From: G963664835 sp965220775
Lineage (GTDB): Bacteria > Chloroflexota > UBA6077 > FW602-bin22 > JBCLEL01
NCBI GenBank assembly: GCA_965220775.1
Contig: OZ244845.1
Coordinates: forward strand, 3,348,001-3,412,000
Reading direction: 5' to 3'
Length of the DNA: 64,000 nucleotides
In this document: in pieces, positions 57,265 through 64,000 of the stretch
How the letters are laid out: every line of letters begins with the position of its first letter
How positions within the stretch are numbered: the stretch's first letter is position 1
Made by a program: the position numbers and the translations under genes
Notes under the pieces: model-generated
The model's database searches: none
Told to the model about the DNA's origin: nothing
Seen by the model: the letters and a program-made list of their open reading frames with translations, nothing else

Positions 57265-59595
57265 ATGGGCTCGAAATTGACGGCTAGCGGTACCGAGAGA
57301 GTCTACGCGGCGGCCAGACTTTGGGTCGACCGCGCGCTGCGTACTGACGATTCCTTGTTCACGCCCGGTAAGCCAATCTGGTCGAAACAAGTGCTCATGG
57401 AAATCCACAAGAGATTCTCGGATAACCCGGATCAGTCGGGCGACAGCTTCCTTGAGAAACTGCAACGCCAGCTAGAAGGCAGCCCGGCGGAAGTGTACCA
57501 ACTCATGGCGGAGGCGCTGTATTTCTACTTCCTCATCGTTTCGACGAAGGACAGTGCCAACGAACAGAAGACAATCAACGAAGTCCTCTCGTGGTCGCCG
57601 GCACCGGTGGAGATTCCTTCCGATCTTATTGCCGGCCTGACGCCGGGCATTGCCAAGCCGGGCCCGTTTTTTGACATACAGCGTTCGTTTCAGATTGCGT
57701 TCCTCTTTGAGTTCACCGAGCAGTTGAAGGAGCAAGAGCCGGCTGGGCAGAATCGCATACTTGGCGATCCTTGGAGTTTCAAGGATTTCGTGATGCGGCT
57801 CAAACTCGAAAGCGCGATGATGCAAGAATTCCCCGACAGCCCTGTTGCGCAACGCGAAGCTTTGTTCCATCTCGTCTTTCCTGACGATTTCGAGGCGATT
57901 ACGAATACCGGTCACAAGACAAGGATCGCCAAGGCGTTTTCGACCCTCGTTGCACAACCAACGGAAGACGTTGATCATCAGCTGAAACAGATTCGCTCAC
58001 GCCTCGAAGCTAGACACGGCAGGATGGATTATCTCTTTCACGAGCACGCTGAAATCCGCGTCCAATGGGATGATGACTTCAAGCCTTGGGTCGAGTTCGT
58101 CAAACGCGCTCGCCGGTATGTTGACAGCGGAAGACTGGAAATCGAAGAGATCGGGTACAAGGTCAAGATAGCAGGAAAACTCAAGCTGGCACGGGAGGCA
58201 GTGCTCGCTGGGGACGACGGTTGGCAAGACTTGGTTGGGAGAGGCATCGCCGGCAACCTCATCCATAATGTAACGCAGGCAAAGTTTCGTGATTGGATCA
58301 ATGGGTCCCCTGACGGTGCGCTGAACGCTCTGCGAGCGATCTGGGCCCTGGATGACTCATCCGTTTCTAGGCGGATCGACGCGTTCAGCAGCCAACTTCC
58401 CCAATCTGAGATTGGTGGCGCCGGAACTCGCTTGACTGTTGCGTCAGTCTTGCTCATGGGATTGGATGTTGGGCAGTACCCGCCGTTCATGACAACCGTG
58501 TTTGAAGAAGCATACGATCGTACTGGGTACAGCCGGCCAGAACGTCGGGCAGACGAGGCGGCATTGTATGAGCGCGCCCTTGGCTTCCTCGACCGCCTCA
58601 TCAAGGAGGCAGAGGCGCGCGGGCTGAAATTGCGCCACCGTCTCGACGCGCAGTCGGTGGTTTGGGCGCTCCGCGAACCAGAGCCACCTCCCCCTCCACC
58701 ACCCGACCCGTGGTCGCTGGAGAGCATTGAGTCGTTGGCCGGGGACCTCCTTTGGGACCCCGACTATCTGGAAAATATCATCCACGGCCTGCAAGACAAG
58801 CGACAAGCGATCTTCCAGGGGCCGCCGGGCACCGGCAAGACCTACGTCGCCAAGCGCATCGCCGAGCACTGTCGAGAGCACGGCGGGGACTTCAGGATCG
58901 TGCAGTTCCACCCATCCTACTCCTACGAGGACTTCGTCGAAGGCTTCCGGCCCAAGCTCACCGGCGACCAAGTCGCCTTCGAGTTGAGAAAGGGCCCGCT
59001 GCGTTCCATCGCGGAGGACGCGGCGGCCAACTCAGACGCCACCTTCATACTCGTCATCGACGAAATCAACCGGGGCAACGTCGCCAAAGTGCTCGGCGAG
59101 CTCTACTTCCTCCTGGAGTACCGGGACGAAAAGGTGAACCTCCAATACAGCAGCGACGCGTTCAGCCTGCCGGCAAACCTCTGGTTCATCGGCACCATGA
59201 ACACGACCGACCGCTCCATCGCGCTTGTCGACGCGGCGCTCCGCCGGCGGTTCTATTTCTTCAACTTCTTCCCCGACGAGCCACCTATCGAAGGTCTGCT
59301 GCACCGCTGGCTCGATAAAAACAAAACCGAACTGAAGTGGGTAGCCGATCTCGTTGACAGCGCAAACGGCAAGCTGAAAGGCCGGCACATGGCCATCGGC
59401 CCCAGTCACTTTATGAAGGCCGATCTCGACGAGAAAAGGGCCCAATTCATCTGGGAGCAAGCCGTCATCCCCTACATCGAGGAGCAGTTCTTTGGTGACG
59501 AAGAAGGACTAAAAAAGTTCGCCTACGATCAGGTAAGACAGAAGCCTGACGGCGAAGTGCAACGCGAGGCCGGCGATGGCGATGCGCAGGCTTGA
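57265..59595 (+). CDS. mcrB: McrB-like AAA+ GTPase of type IV restriction system
   Basis: 776 residues from ATG 57265, with GGAGGGAG five bases upstream. Residues about 1-490 are a large N-terminal region with no motif that I recognise; in McrB this part reads modified or target DNA. Pro-rich EPPPPPPPD hinge. AAA+ motor: Walker A IFQGPPGTGKTYVAKR (about 517), then QFHPSYSYEDFVEGFRPKL, Walker B LVIDEINRGN, and the McrB signature GTMNTTDRSIALVD with RRRFYFFNF. GTP preference is from the family. Overlaps mcrC by 20 bases. Confidence 0.92.
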   Translation: MGSKLTASGTERVYAAARLWVDRALRTDDSLFTPGKPIWSKQVLMEIHKRFSDNPDQSGDSFLEKLQRQLEGSPAEVYQLMAEALYFYFLIVSTKDSANEQKTINEVLSWSPAPVEIPSDLIAGLTPGIAKPGPFFDIQRSFQIAFLFEFTEQLKEQEPAGQNRILGDPWSFKDFVMRLKLESAMMQEFPDSPVAQREALFHLVFPDDFEAITNTGHKTRIAKAFSTLVAQPTEDVDHQLKQIRSRLEARHGRMDYLFHEHAEIRVQWDDDFKPWVEFVKRARRYVDSGRLEIEEIGYKVKIAGKLKLAREAVLAGDDGWQDLVGRGIAGNLIHNVTQAKFRDWINGSPDGALNALRAIWALDDSSVSRRIDAFSSQLPQSEIGGAGTRLTVASVLLMGLDVGQYPPFMTTVFEEAYDRTGYSRPERRADEAALYERALGFLDRLIKEAEARGLKLRHRLDAQSVVWALREPEPPPPPPPDPWSLESIESLAGDLLWDPDYLENIIHGLQDKRQAIFQGPPGTGKTYVAKRIAEHCREHGGDFRIVQFHPSYSYEDFVEGFRPKLTGDQVAFELRKGPLRSIAEDAAANSDATFILVIDEINRGNVAKVLGELYFLLEYRDEKVNLQYSSDAFSLPANLWFIGTMNTTDRSIALVDAALRRRFYFFNFFPDEPPIEGLLHRWLDKNKTELKWVADLVDSANGKLKGRHMAIGPSHFMKADLDEKRAQFIWEQAVIPYIEEQFFGDEEGLKKFAYDQVRQKPDGEVQREAGDGDAQA

Positions 59596-60820
59596 GCTTC
59601 AAGAGTACGAGCAATACCGCGAAGACGTCACGCTCGACAAGGCCCAGATTGCGGCGCTGAAAGACCACGCCCACGTGGACGTGACGCCCTCCACCGACGA
59701 AGACGACAAGTATAAACTCACTCCCTCTTCCTACGTCGGGGCGCTGAATATCGGCGACCTGGCTGTCGTCATCCGGCCCAAGATCCAGATCGACCGGGTC
59801 ATGTTCCTGATCGCCTACGCGATGGACCCAAAGAAATGGCGCAAGAACCCGTTCGAGTTGGAAGACGCGCCGGATGTCCTCGAAGCGATTGCGCTCGCGT
59901 TCGCCCACCGCACCCGCCAAGCCATCCGACGCGGCCTGCTCCAGGACTACCGGCACGAGGAAGACGCGCTCTACACCGTCCGAGGCCGCATTCGTTTCGC
60001 CGATCAGATCAGCCGGCGCTTCGGCATCCCGCTGCCCATCGAGGTCGCGTTCGACGAGTACACCGAGGACATCGAGAAGAACCGGCTGCTCAAGACCGCG
60101 ATTCACCGTCTGGGTCACACATTGATTCGCTCCCCGACCACAAGACGGGAACTTCGCCGCCTCCGGCCGGCCTTCGAGTCGGTCCGGCTCGGCAGGTACC
60201 GCCGCGGGGCGCTCCCGGAGGTCCAGTACACCCGGCTCGACGAGCACTACCGACCGGCAGTGGAGTTAGCGCGCCTCATAATCGAGAACTCAAGCCTCGA
60301 GCTCTTTCACGGCAAGGTCGCCGGCGCAGCACTTCTCGTCGACATGAACAAGGTATTTGAGCAGTTTCTCTATGTAGCGCTGGGGGAGGCCCTCGGCCTA
60401 CCCGAACGCCAATGGAAGCGCGGGAAGAGTCTCGCATTGGACGAAGATAACCAGATCTCGATGTATCCTGATTTATCGTGGTGGCCGGCTGTTCCGGCAA
60501 TGAACGGCGCCCGGCCGATCTTCGTCGGTGACGCTAAGTACAAGAAGCTTGAAACGCCGGGGTTCCAGCACGCCGACATCTACCAGATGCTCGCCTACTG
60601 CACGGCGGCCGATCTGCCCTCCGGCCTGCTCGTCTACGCCGGCAAGGGACAGACCAGCACGCACAAGATAAGAAACGCCGGCAAGACGATCGAGATCGCC
60701 TCGCTCGACCTCGCCGGCACGCCGGAAGAGATCCTCGACGAGGTCCGCCGGCTGGCTGATCAGGTCAAGGCCGGCGTTGTGGGCCGGCGGGAGTCCTTTC
60801 GGGAGTCTAGTCCGATCTAG
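59576..60820 (+). CDS. mcrC: McrC-like endonuclease subunit
   Basis: 414 residues, ATG 59576. N-terminal beta region (ELQEYEQYREDVTL to YVGALNIGDLAVVIRPK) and a helical middle are McrC-like; ALYTVRGRIRFADQISRR and DEYTEDIEKNRLLKTAIH are conserved. C-terminal PD-(D/E)xK nuclease: the catalytic Asp in SMYPDLSW and the DAKYKK motif in FVGDAKYKKLE. It is the nuclease that the McrB ring drives after recognising modified or foreign DNA. Last gene of the pair. Confidence 0.92.
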   Translation: MAMRRLELQEYEQYREDVTLDKAQIAALKDHAHVDVTPSTDEDDKYKLTPSSYVGALNIGDLAVVIRPKIQIDRVMFLIAYAMDPKKWRKNPFELEDAPDVLEAIALAFAHRTRQAIRRGLLQDYRHEEDALYTVRGRIRFADQISRRFGIPLPIEVAFDEYTEDIEKNRLLKTAIHRLGHTLIRSPTTRRELRRLRPAFESVRLGRYRRGALPEVQYTRLDEHYRPAVELARLIIENSSLELFHGKVAGAALLVDMNKVFEQFLYVALGEALGLPERQWKRGKSLALDEDNQISMYPDLSWWPAVPAMNGARPIFVGDAKYKKLETPGFQHADIYQMLAYCTAADLPSGLLVYAGKGQTSTHKIRNAGKTIEIASLDLAGTPEEILDEVRRLADQVKAGVVGRRESFRESSPI

Positions 60821-61450
60821 CCTGAGGGCCGGCTTCTAGAACGTCCCTGACCGCTCTTAAAGCCAGCAACACATTCTCGAGCCGAGGGTGCGCGCATTTC
60901 GCGCTCCTACGGAAAGTTGCCAAGACCGCCACAGAGGGTCGCAGCGAGAACCGATGTAAACGCCTGACAGCCGGTGCCTGTATACGCCGGGTGTCATCCG
61001 ACATTGAGATTGGGCAGTATGACCAATAGTAGGAGCGGACACGGGACGTGTTTGCTTGAATCGACGAAGTCGTCGGATGGAAAAAGACGGTGAACAGTTC
61101 CCACTTTCGGCAACGTTGATTGGGCCGATGTGACACCAGTGGCGCGACATTTGCTGCACGACGTACGTCACTGCCGCATGCGACTCGTGGCTAGTGTGAA
61201 TGTCTCTTGATAGACTACCCAGAGAACTGTAACTTGTAGTTTGTGACAACTCGGAAGAAAGACCTCGCGACTATTAACGGGCCCCATGAAGAGTGAGATT
61301 GCTGCCATAAATGTTAGGATTCCCATGGGTCGGCGTGAATCCGTGATCAAGCGACGCTGTCTAAGCACTGTCAAACATACTTGCCCTCGCGAGACTGAGC
61401 TCAATCGCCCGGTTCCTGTAGTCTCCTAAGTTTCCACTATTAGTCGCGAC
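60821..61450. other. 630-base stretch with no recognised gene
   Basis: Between mcrC and the STAND gene. Open frames are short, with no SD and no family pattern. No CRISPR-like or dispersed repeats seen. Could hold a decayed gene or a small RNA; nothing can be supported. Confidence 0.45.
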
Positions 61451-63736
61451 ATGTACGACCTGTGTAACCTGGGCTGGAACAGCTTCCAACAACTATGTCT
61501 CACGATCGTTAGGGAGATCCTAGGTCAAACTGTGGAGTCGTTTCTGGATTCCGGCGATGGCGGGCGGGACGGTGCATTCACAGGGATGTGGAACGCTGCC
61601 GGACAAGAGGCCCTTCGTGGTCCTTTCGTAATCCAATGCAAGTTCACAAGTAAGGCCAATTACGTCCTTAAGGCATCTGACATTTCAGATGAAGTCGAAA
61701 AGGCGAGGAAACTTGTTGAAAGAGGACTCTGCGAGTCGTACGTCCTCCTGACAAATGCAGGGCTAACTGGCACCGGAGCCGGGAAGATTGAAGGCGTTCT
61801 CAAGGCTGTGGGGGTTGAGCATGTCGTAACGTTCGGTTCAAGCTGGATAAATCAACAGATTCTTGAGAACGTGCGCCTGCGGACGCTTGTCCCGCGCGTT
61901 TACGGGCTAGGAGATCTAAGCCAGATCCTTGACGCACGTGCCTACTCCCAGGCTCGCTCGATCCTTGAATCGATGCGAGAGGATCTAGCCAAGGTCATCG
62001 TGACCAACGCTTACCGACGTGCGGTCGACGCGATCGAGAAGCACGGTTTCGTGCTGCTAATCGGTGAGCCGGCGGCAGGCAAGACGACCATCGCGTCTCT
62101 TCTAGCAATGATGTCACTCGATCTGTATAACGCCTCTATTCTCAAGCTCGACGATCCCCGCAAGGTGACTGAACACTGGAACCCTGACGAGCCGTCGCAA
62201 TTTTTCTGGCTGGACGACGCCTTCGGCGTCACTCAATACGAAGATTCACTTGTCCTCCGGTGGAATCGTATCCTGCCACACATGCGGGCCCTAATCGGCA
62301 AAGGCGCCAAGATCGTCATGACATCGCGGGACTACATCTACAACCGCGCGCGCAACGATCTCAAGGAGAGCGCGTTTCCGCTCTTGAACGAGAGCCAAGT
62401 AGTTATCGATGTTCGTGATCTGTCCGCCGATGAGAAAAGGCAGATACTCTACAACCATGTCAAACTCGGGCGCCAACCGCGCTCCTTCCGAAGCAAGATC
62501 AAGCCCTATCTTGACGACGTCGCGATCCATCAGCGATTCATCCCGGAAATAGCGCGGCGCTTTGCCGACCCGCTGTTCACTAAGGATTTAGTCATCAATG
62601 AGTATCACATCAAACAGTTCGTCGAAAAACGTGAACAACTGCTGCAAGAAATTCTCCAGAGCCTCGACACTGACAGCAAGGCAGCACTCGCGCTCATCTA
62701 TATGCGCAATGGCTATCTCGAAAGCCCGATCGAACTCGATTCTGCAGAGACTCAGGCTCTAGGGCGTCTCGGTAGCACTCCCGGGGGATGCATAGCTGCG
62801 CTCGAGGCCCTGAACGGCAGTCTTGTGCTGCTATCTCACGCAAGTGGTCAGGCGGTCTGGCAATTCAAACATCCAACCGTCGGAGACGCGTACGCGGCGA
62901 TCCTAATCCAGAGCCCGGAGCACATTGGCATCTTCATCCAAGGAAGCGAACCGGAGAGGCTGGTCGGTCAAGTGACTTGTGGCGAATTTGGCATTGAGAA
63001 TGCGGTTGTCGTGCCGAAGTCTCTGTTTCCCCAGATGCTCGCGAAACTTGAACCACTCCGACAACGCAGGGCGAGCAACCTCCCGTGGCTCATAACGTAT
63101 GGGGTGAGCCGTAGGCTGCAAGGATTTCTAGCTCGCCGTTGCTCCAAGGAGTTCCTCTCTCTGTATTTGCAGCAAGACTCCGATCTGCTCGACCAAATTT
63201 GCGAACCTGGACTGTACCTCGACACGGCTCCGGAAGTGCGTCTAGCACAGCGCCTGCATGAATTCGGGCTCCTGCCGGATGAACAAAGGACGAAGTTTGT
63301 AGAGACGGTGAGCGATTACGCTCTTCAGGGGTTGGATGCAGGCGCTCTGAACGACGACGAAATCCAGAGTCTCTTCACTGGCGATGAATTCGAGCAATTG
63401 GTGCAAAGAATCCGCGTAGAGCTTATACCGCGGCTTCAAGATGTACGATACGACCACCAGTTCGATTGTCTATCAACCCAGCCTCCCGAGGAGCACATGC
63501 AGCCGTTTCTCGATTTCTTGAACTCTCTGAAGGCGCAGTTCGGCGATGACGAAAGTGCGGTTGAATTAATAGACTGCGAACTTTGGAGATCACGCGAATG
63601 GATCGAAGAGAATACGCCGCAGGAGCTTGGGAGGCCTCCACGGCAGTTGGCGAAAGTCGACCCACCGGAGAAGCCGCAAAGCGCGCGTAGCATCTTCGAC
63701 GACATCGACGCAGACGGAGATTCCGAGCGTGTATAA
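61451..63736 (+). CDS. Mrr-like nuclease + STAND NTPase, putative Avs-type defence protein
   Basis: 761 residues, ATG 61451. Residues 1-140 are a restriction-endonuclease-like (Mrr/PD-(D/E)xK) domain: FLDSGDGGRDGAFTG gives the Asp and FVIQCKFTS the QxK. Residues about 185-470 are a STAND-type NTPase: Walker A GFVLLIGEPAAGKTTIASLL, Walker B SQFFWLDDAFGVTQYED, sensor AKIVMTSRDYIYNRARNDL. The C-terminal about 290 residues are helical with no recognised repeat; in Avs proteins this part senses phage. The first frame and composition are AT-richer than the core genome. Nuclease-STAND fusions act as antiviral sensors. Confidence 0.85.
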   Translation: MYDLCNLGWNSFQQLCLTIVREILGQTVESFLDSGDGGRDGAFTGMWNAAGQEALRGPFVIQCKFTSKANYVLKASDISDEVEKARKLVERGLCESYVLLTNAGLTGTGAGKIEGVLKAVGVEHVVTFGSSWINQQILENVRLRTLVPRVYGLGDLSQILDARAYSQARSILESMREDLAKVIVTNAYRRAVDAIEKHGFVLLIGEPAAGKTTIASLLAMMSLDLYNASILKLDDPRKVTEHWNPDEPSQFFWLDDAFGVTQYEDSLVLRWNRILPHMRALIGKGAKIVMTSRDYIYNRARNDLKESAFPLLNESQVVIDVRDLSADEKRQILYNHVKLGRQPRSFRSKIKPYLDDVAIHQRFIPEIARRFADPLFTKDLVINEYHIKQFVEKREQLLQEILQSLDTDSKAALALIYMRNGYLESPIELDSAETQALGRLGSTPGGCIAALEALNGSLVLLSHASGQAVWQFKHPTVGDAYAAILIQSPEHIGIFIQGSEPERLVGQVTCGEFGIENAVVVPKSLFPQMLAKLEPLRQRRASNLPWLITYGVSRRLQGFLARRCSKEFLSLYLQQDSDLLDQICEPGLYLDTAPEVRLAQRLHEFGLLPDEQRTKFVETVSDYALQGLDAGALNDDEIQSLFTGDEFEQLVQRIRVELIPRLQDVRYDHQFDCLSTQPPEEHMQPFLDFLNSLKAQFGDDESAVELIDCELWRSREWIEENTPQELGRPPRQLAKVDPPEKPQSARSIFDDIDADGDSERV

Positions 63737-63923
63737 ATTCTTCTCCGGCGCGCAGTTACCCTTTTTTTCGCCAATCGACGTGCCGGAACACCAAATCGGC
63801 TGGTTCGCCCGTTTTGATTGGAACCTCAGTATTTCAACGTCACCAATTGATCGCCTGCCTCGCGCACGGATCGTGCTTAGGGCCTGTAGCGGAGGCCGCG
63901 TCGATTGGAAGCAAGGTAACTAG
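63729..63923 (+). CDS. small ORF overlapping the STAND gene
   Basis: About 64 residues from GTG 63729, overlapping the STAND stop by eight bases, with GGAG ten bases upstream. MYKFFSGAQLPFFSPIDV then IGWFARFDWNLSISTSP: hydrophobic/aromatic, no recognised family. It may be a coupled accessory protein, or a chance frame. The remaining 77 bases to the window end show nothing. Confidence 0.35.
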   Translation: MYKFFSGAQLPFFSPIDVPEHQIGWFARFDWNLSISTSPIDRLPRARIVLRACSGGRVDWKQGN

Positions 63924-64000
63924 ACGAGACCGATAGCCGCTACCGTGGGACGTCTAACACCGGCAGCCGGCGGCCCATCAAGGCGGCCGACAGGTTAGCC

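Noticed and set aside
60857..61249. Minus-strand 130-residue ORF between mcrC and the STAND gene
   Set aside because: No SD, no recognised motif, biased composition; overlapping frames equally open.
1..64000. CRISPR array, rRNA, riboswitch or prophage genes
   Set aside because: Looked for regularly spaced direct repeats, rRNA cores, common riboswitch cores and phage structural genes; none seen.

Overview
The window looks like a chromosomal segment of a free-living bacterium, most likely a Chloroflexota member (Dehalococcoidia/SAR202-like). The hints are lipoproteins with very long Thr/Pro 'TPTPEPTA' linkers, moderately high GC, many GTG/TTG starts, a possible leaderless promoter, and a lineage mix of Rv2578c-type radical SAM protein, DUF2277 protein and myo-inositol-phosphate synthase with an N-terminal HTH-like extension. 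The assignment is inference; no rRNA or marker gene is present.

Left part (0-25.5 kb), mostly minus strand. Edge fragment of a flippase-like membrane protein coupled to a HAD phosphatase, an unknown winged-helix-like protein, a Lon-substrate-binding-domain protein, a MoxR ATPase/VWA pair, a radical SAM protein, and an exported penicillin-acylase-family hydrolase. Then a Thr/Pro-rich LppX/LprG-like lipoprotein flanked by dispersed repeats, tRNA-Ser(GCT), and a 2H phosphoesterase gene with a frameshift. Next is a 2-oxoacid dehydrogenase operon (E1alpha, E1beta, E2, lipA, lipB), interrupted between E1beta and E2 by three tandem paralogous lipoprotein genes and a duplicated 3' fragment of the E1beta gene. 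A divergent ppc gene follows.

Middle (25.5-41.3 kb). A DtxR-type regulator precedes an AT-rich promoter region and an imelysin / di-haem oxidoreductase / imelysin operon, with a convergent HTTM membrane protein: a putative iron-responsive module. A polyphosphate cluster follows (CHAD, SixA, Ppx/GppA, PPK2). Then a small lipoprotein, a nucleoside deoxyribosyltransferase, a sialidase, and a four-gene operon of two DUF1538 membrane proteins, a P-II-like protein and a CBS protein. This last operon is the best candidate here for an undescribed system.

Right part (41.3-64 kb). A transposase scar precedes a PHP-SMC ATPase (TrlF-like) and an AlbA_2/HATPase partner. Two Thr/Pro-linker lipoproteins (one a trypsin-like protease) share a C-terminal domain, and a truncated third relative lies beside them. 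Then inositol-3-phosphate synthase, a DUF2277 protein, and a Fur-family regulator with a Znu-type ABC transporter; two matching palindromes suggest shared control. The last 7.5 kb is a defence-like island: Phd/PIN toxin-antitoxin, McrBC, and an Mrr-like nuclease fused to a STAND NTPase. All coordinates, motifs and homology calls are from reading the sequence; no database search was run.
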